Shown: positions 24,615-36,107 of the stretch, piece by piece
Position numbering within the stretch: position 1 is the stretch's first letter
Layout of the letters: each line of letters begins with the position of its first letter
NCBI RefSeq assembly: GCF_003265705.1
Contig: NW_020312828.1
Coordinates: 58,245,455 to 58,309,454, forward strand
Direction: 5' to 3'
DNA: 64,000 nt
Source of the DNA: Callorhinus ursinus
Taxonomy: Eukaryota; Chordata; Mammalia; Carnivora; Otariidae
Made by a program: the position numbers and the translations under genes
The notes under the pieces: generated by a model
The model's input: the letters and a program-made list of their open reading frames with translations, nothing else
What the model was told of the DNA's origin: nothing
Databases searched by the model: none

Positions 24615-24770
24615 AAGAATCTACGTACTCTCTGGCATCTGGGTGGCTCAGTCGGTTAAGCGGCTGCCTTGGGCTCAGGTCATGATCCCAGAGTCCTGGG
24701 ATCGAGCCCTGCTCAGGCTCCCTGCTCAGCGGGGAGTCTGCTTCTCCCTCTGACCCTCCCCCCTCTTGTG

Positions 24771-24801
<31 letters not shown>

Positions 24802-24852
24802 AAATAAATGAATAAAATCTTTGAAAAAAAAAAAAGAATGTAGGTACTCTCT
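24615..24852 (+). mobile_element. CAN-SINE with 19 bp target-site duplication
   Basis: The body is about 24634-24833: ggcatctgggtggctcag head, tgctcaggctccctgctc (a small deletion against consensus), a long (CT)n stretch and an A tail. aagaatctacgtactctct at 24615-24633 matches aagaatgtaggtactctct at 24834-24852 (17 of 19). Confidence 0.95.
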
Positions 24853-25630
24853 AAAAGTATTGATGTGCATTTTTTTAAAAACAGGTTCCATTGCTTTTAA
24901 AAAACCCTCAAAAAAGGTCATATATCATTATTCTATTTCTTAAATCTACAATGATCCCATAAAGGTCTATTTCACCAACTTAAACATGTCCAGTATATAA
25001 TAATGGATCAAAAATAGGATACTTGCATTGTTAATTCTCATCTAGAAAGAGGTGAATGGAGAAAGCCCTATTCCACATAATTTCTTGTTTCCAAATCCAT
25101 GTTTTCTAGTTATTGGGATGACCTCATGTTGATTTAGTGTGCATACCATGACTAATAGGATGGGCTATATACTTTGCAACATATGGAACCCGGGTATTAC
25201 TGGGGAGAGTAAAGCCACTTTTGAAGTAAATAAATAAATATAGAAAGTGAAAATCATCAGAGACATTATGGGCATGCTTAAAAGTTTAATAAAGCAAATA
25301 GATAAAAGTGGTTTTTTTGGCAAAATATTGAAAACAGAAGAAGATTTCGTGTAAAGAAGATATTATGTAACTTTTATTAGTAATAATAAAGAAAATAATT
25401 GGATAAATGGAACTGGAAACTATATAAACATGTAATAAGACTATGAATAAACTTCTAAATTACTAATATGTGGAAGGAAGGAATTCAATACCACCACTAA
25501 GCATAAGCCCTCATTCAGATTGCTGTGGTATGAGATCTCTGATGAAGTTTCTGCCTTGGGTAAAAAACAGGAACTTCTATAGAGCTTTAGCAAAGGTTCA
25601 GCTGGTATCAGGAATAGTTGGTCAAAAATA
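24853..25630. other. Stretch without recognised gene; holds one copy of a 90 bp duplication
   Basis: No gene or known repeat was identified. The segment 25122-25209 is a clear relative of 26612-26704. Confidence 0.5.
25122..25209. repeat. Copy A of a 90 bp direct duplication
   Basis: The words cctcatgt, ccatgacta, ggctata, acatatggaac and actggggaga occur here in the same order as in 26612-26704, about 1.5 kb away. By eye roughly four of five bases match, with a small insertion in copy B. It fits no repeat family I know. Confidence 0.75.
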
Positions 25631-25829
25631 GTTATAGGAAAGGGTGCCTGGGTGGCTCAGTTGGTTAAGCAACTTAACCTTTGGCTCAGGTCATGATCTC
25701 AGGGTCCTGGGATCGAGCCCCACGTGGGGCTCCTGCTCAGCAGGGAGTCTGCTTCTCCCTCTGTGCTCTCCTTCTCTCTCTCTCTCAAATAAATAAATAA
25801 AATCTTTAAAAAATGATGTTAGGAAAAGG
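25631..25829 (+). mobile_element. CAN-SINE, short form
   Basis: The body is about 25641-25814: agggtgcctgggtggctcag, ggatcgagccccacgtgggg, a shortened CT region and an AAATAAATAAATAAAATCTT tail. Flanks gttataggaaag and gttaggaaaag are a probable imperfect duplication. Confidence 0.93.
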
Positions 25830-26611
25830 AAGAATTTTTCTTTTGATTATGAGCAATTGTTTCTGCAATTTGATTTTATTGAGAGATTTGAGGCAGAGTA
25901 TTTGTAAGAGGTAGGGTCATGTACAAGAGGGGTGGGAAGGAGCAGCTTCAGAGGCCAAGGGAATGTGACAGCCACAGTGGATATCTCTTCTGGTTAATAG
26001 GGAGATTAAGTCTCATCGCTCAGTTGCACCAAGGTCTGTTCAGAATTCCAGATCTGCTGCTGATGGCAGTCTAGAACTTTTTGAGAACTGTCATCATGTT
26101 TTCTGGTGACTTTTGTCTTTGCAGCTGCATTTCAATCATGTGTCAGTGAGTGGCTATAAGTATTTAAGTCTCTGGAGAAAAACCAATAATTGACAATAGA
26201 GAAAACAAGTATTGACTTGATAATTACCAGGAAGTCTTGCACAATATCTCTTACCCAAGGTTCCATTAGTATTGGTATTCAGTAGGAGAATAGTTCTTAT
26301 CTCTATCCTGAGCCAGTAGAAAAGGGAACTTTGAAATCTACATATTTACAAAAATTTTCTTTATCCTCTTGATTTACCCAGAGAATCAAGATTAGAAGAA
26401 AAACTTTAAAATCTCATTTTAACAATAAAAATTCTTAGGGCAACATAGTGGGAAAATCATGTCCTTAAAAACCAAGTTAAAAAATAAAAAGACAAAAAAG
26501 AGTGTAGAATTAGTGATTTCTGTCTTTTGGGCGTCTTAATCCAAATGTCTAAGTCAGAGCTATAATATCAACAGTCTGCTGCTTGATCTAATGTTTGATC
26601 TAGTTGTCAGG

Positions 26612-26704
26612 CCTCATGTAGATATTGCGGAAGTGCACATACTATGACTAGTAAGATTGGCTATAGACTTAGTAATATATGGAACTCCAACCATACTAGG
26701 GAGA
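26612..26704. repeat. Copy B of a 90 bp direct duplication
   Basis: Same word order as 25122-25209 (cctcatgt, ctatgacta, ggctata, atatatggaac, actagggaga). It lies at the end of the open frame at 26696-27019 on the minus strand. Confidence 0.75.
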
Positions 26705-29062
26705 AGAAATTAAGAAAATGCTGACCTGATGTTGATAGCTTCTAGAGAAACTTGAGATATTTTCAGTTTTAGATCTCCTATTGGCATAGAAACCCAGGAG
26801 GTGCTTGTATGGTATCTTTTTAACTGGAAAACTTAAATGCAAAGATTGATTTCCTTGAGTTCCATTGAACTGTCTTTGGTTAATAGTACATGATAAATGT
26901 CTTTCAATGAGGTTCAGTATTGGTCTTGCATTGCTGTTATAGCCAATAAACCAGGACTCTGGTCCAAAGGTCATGCCGGGATTCCTGTGATTTATCCTAG
27001 GGAGAAGCCACTGGGACATGCTGATGATATGGTTGTGGATACTGTATTAAATGCCTACTGATTTATCCATATTTAGCCATATTTGAAACAGCAGAATGAA
27101 AGACAGAGGGTGAAGTCCTCAGTTGCATGGTCAGTTCACATGGTGGGAATCTGTGATGTTTCTGTTGGAGTGGATCTGAAGGTTTTGAGAGCCTGGCACA
27201 AGGCAACTGAAGTTCCCTGTTTCGTCTTGTAAGTTTCAGCTTCAGTGGGTCATTTACGCACTGTTTTCTCTGAGGACTTGAGATAATAGAGACAGAGATA
27301 TTTCTGGGTTAAAGGCAGAGCTTCATAGAATTTCTTTATTATTGTTTTAAAAAAAATTGGATTCCTTTCTCAATATACAAATGAATACATATTTCTCAAT
27401 ATTTCCATTGTCAGAACAGTTGCTTTAGGCAGGAAAACAGTTTTGCCAACCAGAAAACAAGTATACTGATACTGAAATTGAACAACATAAGGAAGATTGT
27501 ATCTGAATAAACCCATTTTAGGTATTCAGAAGGCCTACAGGTTTTAATTCCTGTCCATGTCCAAACTGTATAGTTTTCCTGGGACTGTGTGCTTGAAAGG
27601 TGAGAACTGCCCCAAAACCTTCTTTTTACTCTTATTGAAATTTTCCCACTGATGCTCATTTATGATGATTTTCAATTTTTTTTTTCTTTCCACAGCAGAA
27701 AGGAAGTAACATTGAGAGACATTGTCTAAGCATTTTAGGGTAGACTGAGTAGTAGCCTTGTTGCCACCAAAGACCAACTGGTTGAAACAGGCAATCTGAT
27801 CTTTTCCTGGGTGGTACTGGAGAATCAAGTGCTTGAGATTAGAGTTGACTCCAAACTCAATGCCAATAGTCTTGGGCCTTCATTTTTTGAACTTTGTGGA
27901 AAGCATGAAGCTTGTATAGCATAATAATCATCTAAAGAAACACCTTTTGCTTATTGAGTCTGCTTTATAGTATGTGCCTCCCACTTATTACAGCCAATGC
28001 CTTTGAAGGAAGCAGCTAGTAGGGTTTTTACATAATTGTGATATTTAATGGAGGTAGCAGCTGCAATTAAGAGGCTGTGTTGCTTCTAAAGTATAGCAAA
28101 ATCATTACCTACTTGGAGGGATTATCTGATGTCTGTATAGACATTTCCTCTCTCTCTCAGTTAACTCTGTAGTTAACTGATGGTTTCAATAAAAACTACA
28201 GTCTGACAAACCACTGAAGATTTGGCCCTTGGAAAGCTGGATTCAAGCAAATTGAGTTGGCTGTGTTTCCAAATCCAGATTAAAAACCTCCATGTTCAAA
28301 TTTCAAATAGAAGCTATTGTCAAAAGAGATTTCAGGGAAGTTTGAAGCCAAAAATATTCCTCATGAGTGCATGAATATCCCAAGGTGTACTATCCACTGA
28401 CAGGGGAAAATGATCTGTAGGGTTTAGAATCTTACAGCAATGGATGTGAATATGTATAGGGAAGAGAAGAAGGATTTTGTAGGAGTTCAGTCTAGTAGAA
28501 GAAAAATGTCCAAATGATGTGATGGAGTAAGAGGTTATGTGGAGATGTTAAGATTTTAGTTATCAGAAGTCTCAGTTAACTTGGAGTTTGTTGCAGTTGT
28601 GCCTAAATAAGAGGATAGGCCTTTCCTACAGGATCAGTAAACAATGGGTCTGTGATTTTTATTGTTCTGATGAGATAGAACACAAAATCTTATGATCTTT
28701 CATGTACAAATAGAAAGAAAGTTTCATGGCAATGTGGAAGCTCATGAGTAAGGGGATTTTAAAAGGGAGTGTTTATATTACAGAATACAAACTGTCCAGG
28801 GCAAGATATAATTTGTGACCATTTTTGTCAGGTCACATTTTGGGCTAGCTAATTCAAAAAAGTTAAGAATTCAATGTCAGCAGTGTCCCATGACCAGTAT
28901 TCTAACAGTATTTGACTGAAGAATTATCCAAGGAGCCTTTGGTAATTAGCCAGAAAATTCAAGAATAACATTTAATCTTTGAAAAAGAAACACTCTAATA
29001 TGTGTGACAGGGGAGACATAGGCAGTGTCTATGGGTGGCAGTCCTTCAATAGTCTTGTTTTT

Positions 29063-29273
29063 AAATGAGCATGGGGGGCGCCTGGGTGGCTCGGATGGTT
29101 GGGCGTCTGCCTTCGGCTCAGGTCATGGTCCCGGGGTCCTGGGATCGAGTCCCGCATCGGGCTCCCTGCTCCTTGGGAGCCTGCTTCTCCCTCTGCCTCT
29201 CTCTCTCTCTCTCTGTCTCTCATGAATAAATAAATAAAGTCTTTAAAAAAAAAATAAATAAATGAGCATGGGG
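29063..29273 (+). mobile_element. Young CAN-SINE with perfect 14 bp target-site duplication
   Basis: The body is about 29077-29259: ggcgcctgggtggctcgg head, ggtcccggggtcctgggatc, gagtcccgcatcgggctccc, a (CT)n stretch and a catgaataaataaataaagt tail. aaatgagcatgggg is duplicated at 29063-29076 and 29260-29273. It is one of the youngest copies in the window and interrupts the coding-like minus-strand tract. Confidence 0.97.
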
Positions 29274-30668
29274 CCAGTTTCAGCAAAGGAATATCCAGAT
29301 CAGCTAGATCCTTAAAGGTTCATGGTCCCTCATATGTACCATACCTTCTTTCTTGGGCCCGGATGCTATTATGGTCAGATTTAAATTCTGAGACATTGGT
29401 AGGAGAGATATTGGTAAGAGAGACATCAGATAGAAAATACTCGGTTTGAGACATTATTAAACTACAGTCTGAGATTATTTTCCTGAATGTTTCAGAAGGA
29501 GGCCTTGTAGTCCATATTTAATAGTAGTATGCTGTATGCAAAATGGATCTATGCTAAAAACATTCTGCTAACGGCAAAGCCCAGAGAGGCAGGAAGTGCC
29601 TGAGACAAATTCAAAGTCTGAGGGTCATTTGAGATTCCTACTTGTAAAATCTGTTTGCTACTCCAAGGACAAATGATGGGAAAAGCAATAAGGCTTATGG
29701 TAGAGAGGCTAGACAGAGTATCAAATAGAAACAGAACATTTTGTATTTGCAGTTGCATTGAAATGTTTCCATTTTTATTAAGGGAAATTGTGGGCTGACC
29801 AGGGCAACTAATTCCTCAGAGAGGTGTTAATTCTGTCAGACAAAGTTTGTCCTTTGTCTACTTAGAGTCTGTCTTTCAAGTGAAGGCAGAATAATTGTTC
29901 TTTCAGTGACCATTGCCTGTACAAAAACTATAGGTACATTTGTCTTTCCTGATTTAGACATGAGCATGTGTTCATGTAAATGCTTAATCAGAAGAGCTAT
30001 TAATTGGAGTCTAATGTTTCTTTCTAAATCAAAGTATGTTTGAAGTGCACAGCAATCTCTTGATGTTTCAGGATTAATACCATCCCCAAAGAGAGTGGAT
30101 AGGCCAGTAGCAATATTTTCTCCCTGAATAAGAATGGAATATTCTCTGAAGGTAGAAGTGAAATAGCCTTTAAAATCTGGGCTTTTACGTTTCTCCACTT
30201 TACGGCATTCGATATTGATCAATCAGTATTGACAGCAAAAATCTCAGCATGAGATACTAAGAGGTTATCTTCTACTTTTGTATTTTTTCTATCCATCCTC
30301 GGTCAAACTTTGATACATATATTTAATTTCATTTGGGTCTCAATCCATCGTGTCTTCCTTAACCAGTTTGTTTTTTTTTCATAATTCTTGTGCCTAAAAG
30401 ATGATGGGTTCAACTTAAGACTTGTTACAAGCCGCTAGAAAAATCCTATATTTTGTGAACTTTCATTCCTCCTCATGAGGGTTTGGAAAGTTCTCAACTA
30501 AATTATTTCAATATAATTTTAACCAAGCTTTAATATCATAAGACAAACAAGATAGGTCTCATGTCTGACCACAGTATAAGAAATCAAGAAGAAATGCTGC
30601 CCAGTGAGAGGGTATGGTAGAGGAAGGAAGAGAGGTTCCATGAAAGTACTGAAGATACAAAGCCATGG

Positions 30669-31207
30669 TGTAGGAGACAGAATTCTAGATGTTGACCTCC
30701 TGATGTTACCTTGGAGATTACATTATTTTACATGACAAAAGGCATTTTGCAGATGTAACTGAGGTTGCTGATCAGTTGACTTTAAGATAGGGAGAGTGTT
30801 AGGGTGGGCCTAGCCTAATTATATGAGCCTTTGAAAATAGATAATGTTCTTCGACTAGTGACAAAAAAGGCAATCAGAGACATCTGAAGCTTGAGAGAGA
30901 ATGGATGTGCTATTGCTGGTGGGTTGGAGATGGAAGGCACTTTGGGAAATGAATTAAGTGGACTGCGGAAGCCAGCGAGGAAATGGGGACCTCATTCCTC
31001 TGACTGAAGGGACAAATTCTGCCAATAGCCACAGTGAGCTTCCAAATTAAAGTGCAGCCTGGCAGACCACTTGACTATGGCCTTGTGAGTTCAGAAACAG
31101 AGGACCCAAAGGAGCTCAACTGGATTTCTTACCTACAGATCAATGAGGTAATAAATGGATGTTGTATTAAATTGCTAAGTGTGTGGTATTTTGTTATGCA
31201 GAAATAG
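30669..31207 (+). mobile_element. MLT1-like MaLR LTR
   Basis: Begins TGTAGGAGACAGAATTCTAG and continues with caaaaggcattttgcagatg, taactgaggttgctgatcag, gggtgggcctagcctaatta, then agccagcgaggaaatgggga, cttacctacagatcaatgag and ttgttatgcagaaatagaat, ending in attaatatga. This is the order of a MaLR LTR such as MLT1. It is a solo LTR; no internal region or matching second LTR was seen. Confidence 0.75.
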
Positions 31208-31674
31208 AATATTAATATGAGTGGAGAAGAATAAGTCAAGATATAAGGGGAATGATGGATGGCCAGTCTGGGGTTGAGTCAGAAGAAAGAAAGGAGAATT
31301 TGAGTTTTGATTTCAGATTCTTCATATTTTTGTTAGCTTTTTAAAAGGAGTCTTTCAGGGATGCAATTTCAGAATTTTCCTGTGGTTTAGAAGACTCTTC
31401 CTATCAATAAATAATTATGCTGTCCATGGAATAATTGTAGTCTTTGAACCCTTTAAATCTAAGTTGTGACATAGGTGAATTACTTTAATTTCAAGTTCCC
31501 CAAGTGGCCACTGAAATTTTAAATCATTGTTGGTAAAATCCTATAAAAGCTTCAGTATTTAGTGCTGTGGCACCATAACATTTGTACATGTAAGATGCTG
31601 GACACCGAATGGGAGTTTCATTGACTGACAGCTGATCGTCGATACTAAAATAAAAAGAATAAAAAAAAGATAGA
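31208..31674. other. Intergenic stretch, no recognised feature
   Basis: No gene or repeat recognised between the MLT1-like LTR and the 49 bp tandem repeat. Confidence 0.55.
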
Positions 31675-31829
31675 TAAAAAGACTCCATTAATCTCAGTTC
31701 CACATCTCACTTCATCCATANNNNNNNNNNATAAAAAGACTCCATTAATCTCAGTTCCACATCTCACTTCATCCATAACATAAAAAGACTCCATTAATCT
31801 CAGTTCCACATCTCACTTCATCCATAACA
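31675..31829. repeat. 49 bp tandem repeat, three copies, one broken by a 10-N gap
   Basis: The unit starts taaaaagactccattaatct and ends ttcatccataaca. Copies are at 31675-31720 (cut short by the N run), 31732-31780 and 31781-31829. The copies are identical where they can be compared. The N run at 31721-31730 falls exactly in the repeat, so the copy number is uncertain and part may be an assembly join artefact. Confidence 0.95.
31721..31730. other. 10-base N gap
   Basis: Ten N bases inside a tandem repeat. The bases on either side are copies of the same 49 bp unit. Confidence 1.
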
Positions 31830-33655
31830 AGTCCTGAATAGTGAAAACAATTTAGATCAAGAGGCCTATCCCAAGAACTCTAAAGAGAAAGAGTCAAGTT
31901 TAGGTGGTATTCCACAGAAGGATGTAGAGCAGGGGTTAGAAGCAAGACCTGAGAAAGAAAGATAACAAAGGTATAGGTCCTGTGCACTTTAGCTTTGAAT
32001 AAATCACCTTGGAGTAGAAGCAGCAGATCCAGCCCCCTCCAAGTCACACCAAAAACCATAGAAGCAACATTAACTGGAGCCCTTCTAGGCATCAGCTGTA
32101 GTCCCCAATGCCATGGCCTGACCACAACCCAGAAAGACTGGCCTACCTTGGGGAAGAAAGGTAGACTTTAGCCAGAGGGAGCAGCTGAAGCTCAGCCAGT
32201 TTCCATAATAGTTGTTCAAAAATCATCCTTATAAGGGGGATGGATTGTTTTTGCGTTTGAGCAGCTGTCATTTTGGCCATTTGGGTTTAGCAAAATGGTG
32301 GAAGGTGCTCGGGAGGAATAGTTGTGGGGCCCAAGGTTACCCAAGAGTCATGCTGGAAATGTTTAAAGCTGTCAGGATCTTTCACAAATAAAAAATTCAT
32401 ACATATTCCAGGGAGAAAATTTAATGAATAATTTACAAAAAATATATATCACAAGCACACTGACAAATACCAAACCTGTTTCTCTCTTTTTGTCTCTTTC
32501 AGATATGTGAATAAACTAGTATTTGGAATAAAGTTCATGAAATATTGAGGTTAATGATTTTGGCTTAGGTTAATGTGAGACCAATTTGTCATTTTTTTGC
32601 TTAGTTCCTATGTGATTAAAGGGTTTTTTTCTTACTAAGTATTGATCACTATTAGCAATAATATTAAAAGTATATTGATAGATATATTTTATAAAATGAT
32701 TTCATCAATAAGCGATGCCTAATTATGTTATTTTGATTTTAGTTGTTCTTGTTAACTTTATCACTTTTATGCATTTTTAAATATTTCATTTACATTTTTT
32801 GGCCTTTATTTCTACATTGTTTTAATGAAATCTTTTCCATCTGTGCTGTTGACAATAATGGAAAGTTAGAATTTTAGTTTTTCATACGTAGAGATTGCAT
32901 GGAAATATGCAGAGCTTCTAAAATTGGTATACATCTTACATATATTATAAGAGCACATATAACAATATAATCCCATATTCCATTTCCAGGGGAAAATAGC
33001 AATATAGTCATAGGCTTTCCTGCGATGACAATGGGAACTCTGATTTCCACAGGCATGGGGAATTAAAATGCCTAAAAAGAAACATAATTTTTACCCTTAA
33101 ATTTCCTCTAATGAGTACTGATCAAATCTGAAGAATAAATCTGTGTGTTGAATGTCTATTTAATGACAGTGAATGAGGAATGAGTGACTAGTTATAAAAT
33201 ATATTTAAAAGGCTATATATCAATGTTTTAAATAGTTTCTGGTAGAGTAAAATTATCGATTTTCAAAAATCTCCTTTTTAACTGTATTTCATAATTTTAT
33301 ATAAAAAGGCATTGTTTTCATAAAAGTAGTAAAATAAATAGTAAATAAAATGAAAATAAGGATTTCAATTTTTGTAAATAGTTTATTTTCTGGATACCTG
33401 AAAAGCCAAATGTGCCCTCTCATCACTTTTTTTGAAAATCAGTTTGCTCTAAATAATTTTCTTTGTTGAACACTCACAGATTTCATAGATTTTTTTCATA
33501 GATTTTTTTTTTACTCAGAGTTTTCAGAACCTTTAGGATAATAAAGGGTGGCAAAAATAAACGTTTTGTTGAAAATGAAAGCAAAGGAAATAAAAATAGC
33601 ATGAAATTTACAAAAATTTTAAAAAATGAGCATGGTACTTAAAAATGAATGAAGA
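31830..33655. other. No gene recognised; GC-richer LTR-like part at 31.86-32.4 kb
   Basis: 31860-32400 is richer in G and C than its surroundings. Read on the minus strand it holds a cccccttataagg word of TATA type and reads like a long terminal repeat, but no family could be assigned and no partner LTR was found. 32400-33655 is plain AT-rich DNA. Confidence 0.4.
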
Positions 33656-33876
33656 GAGAGGCATCTGGGTAGAGCATTGGGTTGAGTGTCCACCTCTTGG
33701 TTTCGACTCAGTTCTAATCTCATGTTGGGAGATCAAGCCCCATATTGGGCTCTGCACAGAGCGGGAGTCTGCTTAGGTTTCTCTCTCCCTCTCCCTCTGC
33801 CTCCCCTCCCACACACACACTCTCTCTCTCTTTCTGTTTCTTTCTCTCAAATAAATAAAATAAATCTTAAGAAAAG
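33656..33876 (+). mobile_element. Old CAN-SINE
   Basis: The body is about 33660-33874. The head is degraded (ggcatctgggtagagcattg), and the middle is of the cacctcttggtttcgactca type, as in the copy at 10552. It has a CT/CA-rich end and an AAATAAATAAAATAAATCTT tail. No convincing target-site duplication. Confidence 0.88.
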
Positions 33877-33908
33877 ATAAAGAGTTATGAAATCATTCCA
33901 TGCTAAAC

Positions 33909-33950
33909 ACCCCCCCCACACACACATACACTCACACAAAAATACACACA
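33909..33950. repeat. C run and CA-rich simple repeat
   Basis: cacccccccc followed by CACA-type units with interruptions. Confidence 0.85.
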
Positions 33951-34316
33951 TTTAAAGAGAAAAATCATATATTTTACCAAATTGTCCTAGTTACTAAGTT
34001 GGTATTTTTACTCAATTTTAAAAATTAAAAACATGGTAAGCCAATTTTCTAAACCAAACTATAGCTTAATGAAACTTTTAACATGTTAATTATTTCTAGT
34101 AGTGTTACTTTCCTTCCAAGCACTTAATATTTGCTTAAGATCTGGTAACAGCCATCTTAGTTTCTACATGAAAAATTTAACGTTAATTCAATATCGGTAG
34201 GCTCAAAACTGACTAAATAATATATTAGCAACATTTCATGCTATCACTTCTACAACAGCATACTGCAGATAAAATTAAGGCAAGAAACCTACACTTGGAT
34301 AGAGAAATTCATAATA

Positions 34317-34546
34317 AAGATGTTTTTGGATTTTTTTTTTAAAGATTTTATTTACTTATTTGAGAGAGACACACAAGGGGAGCACAAGTTGGGGGAGTGG
34401 CAGAGGGACAAACAGAATTCCCACTGAGCACAGAGCCTGTTGTGGGGCTTGATCCCAGAACCCCAAGATCTTGACCTAAGCAGAAATGAAGAGCCTGTGG
34501 CTTAACTGACTGAGCCACTCAAGTACCCCAAGAAGTATTTGGATTT
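34317..34546 (-). mobile_element. CAN-SINE, minus strand (first of a back-to-back pair)
   Basis: The body is about 34334-34529: T run, ttttatttacttatttgag, GA-rich stretch, gttgtggggcttgatcccag, head ctgagccactcaagtacccc. aagatgtttttggattt (34317-34333) and aagaagtatttggattt (34530-34546) match at 15 of 17. Confidence 0.94.
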
Positions 34547-34778
34547 TGCTTTGATTTTATTTATTTATTTTTTAAAGATTTTATTTATTTATTTGACAGA
34601 AAGAGACACAGTGAGAGAGGGAAAACAAGCAGAGGAGTGGGAGAGGGAGAAACAAGCTTCCCACTGAGCAGGGAGCCCAATGCAGGGGCTCCAACCCAGG
34701 ACCCTGGGATCATGACCTAAGCCGAAAGGCAGAGGCTTAATGACTGAGCCACCCAGGCGCCCCTTTGCTTTGATTTTA
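34545..34778 (-). mobile_element. CAN-SINE, minus strand (second of a pair), perfect 15 bp duplication
   Basis: The body is about 34560-34763 with head ctgagccacccaggcgcccc. tttgctttgatttta is duplicated at 34545-34559 and 34764-34778. Its insertion site touches the right-hand duplication of the neighbouring SINE. It is closer to consensus than that neighbour, so it probably arrived later. Confidence 0.96.
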
Positions 34779-36107
34779 ATGCCCTTTCATTTTCAGTAAA
34801 TTACCCACCCAAACTACTTGTTCCCATAGAGTGTATAAGATTCTCCATTGGTGAATTCTTGACTCAAAATAGGACACTTTCTGATTTCTCTATTAATATC
34901 ATTCAGATTATTAAAGGTGTTTTCTTAAACTAATGTCAAAATAAGAAAGGTTTTAATGAATGATTATATAACTTTTTGGAAGAAAAGAAACAGTGCAATA
35001 CTGGGTCATTTTTTTTTCCCGTTACAAGAGAGCCCTTATCATCTCTGATAAGTGGGACAGAGACTACCTTGGATAATCAAAAACTTACTTAATAAGAAGT
35101 GACTAGGCTGCCCATTCTCTAGAGAGCTGAAGATACATGATGACAATTGGTATCAGGGATACTTCTGAGAATATTGTAGTTTAAGGGGCCACTTACATGT
35201 TATCAAAACTAAAGGAAGAATATCAGAAGTGGGATGTGTCACATATAACTTGTCTTTGTTGGTACCGACTTTCAAAAATGTGAACAATCCAAAAGCTTGT
35301 TCAGACAAATTATTTCTAGCATATTTTCCATCATTCATAGACTTTTATGCAAATAGTCCTTACTGGAGTGTCTCATATTTTCACATACCTTTTTATCATC
35401 ACAAGCATTTACTTCTGATATAAACATAGGTGTCCCCATCGTAAAGCTGTGGATATGAAACAGAGAGACAAATTGCTGCAATGTCACTCTACCCACCACA
35501 GACAGACAAAAAGCTTGACTTTGAAAGCAGGCTTTTGCTTCTAGGTCTAATAGTTTTAAACAGAATTTATATGCCTCTCAGTCTTCCTTTAACTGTCTGA
35601 AAATGACCCAGATCTCTTCATTTCTTTTAATCTGGCCCTAAGTTGTTCTGTGGCTGGTATCCTCATCAGTAAGGAATTGCAGAGCTCTTTTTGGGTTTTT
35701 TTGTTGTTTTTACTCCTACTTTTTGAAAGTACCGCTCATTAGCCACGTACCCACACTTAAAGATCTTAATTATAGTTTTTTTTCTGTAAAACAACTTATG
35801 CAAGTATACACAACCAAACAAGGCATTCAAAAACATTCTTATGAGCAAATTGATATGCCATTCACATATGATTTTGTATTATCTTTTGAATAACTAAAAT
35901 CTCTGGAGGGGTATATATAAAGTTTGCCTTAATGGTTCTGCCTAGGCAGTAAAAATGTCAACTATGGATGGGTTATTTGCAGCTGAAAATATGCACCCAC
36001 CCACCCACCAATCCTTATCACTTCCAGACAAAAAAGCTGACTTACTTAATGCCATGCCAGGGTTTTCCTAGAGAAGTGATTTTAAAAAAGTGGTCTTTGG
36101 TTGTCTT
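34779..36107. other. Intergenic stretch with a MIR-like trace
   Basis: A reverse-MIR-like segment lies at about 35400-35545. The short open frames here (35153-35423 on both strands, 35666-35848) show no domain. Confidence 0.5.
35400..35545 (-). repeat. MIR-like remnant
   Basis: ggtgtccccatcgtaaagct, gtggatatgaaacagagaga, then aattgctgcaatgtcactct and agcttgactttgaaagcagg follow the reverse of MIR. Confidence 0.4.

Larger units (their letters stand above)
25860..30420 (-). other. Unclassified minus-strand tract with coding-like open stretches
   Basis: Seen: open stretches on the minus strand at 29836-30222 (128 codons), 29549-29758, 27544-27828, 27411-27659 and 26696-27019. They have more balanced amino-acid use than chance frames elsewhere in the window, and readable sequence carries on in other minus-strand frames between them. 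The order 3' to 5' on the plus strand ends with a ctcaataaaatc polyadenylation-like word near 25870. A SINE at 29077-29259 breaks the tract. I do not recognise the product. Inference: a decayed retrocopy or an old endogenous element with several frameshifts and stops. Chance openness cannot be excluded. No function is claimed. Confidence 0.35.

Noticed and set aside
31675..31829. CRISPR array
   Set aside because: The repeat units are contiguous without spacers, and the genome is mammalian.
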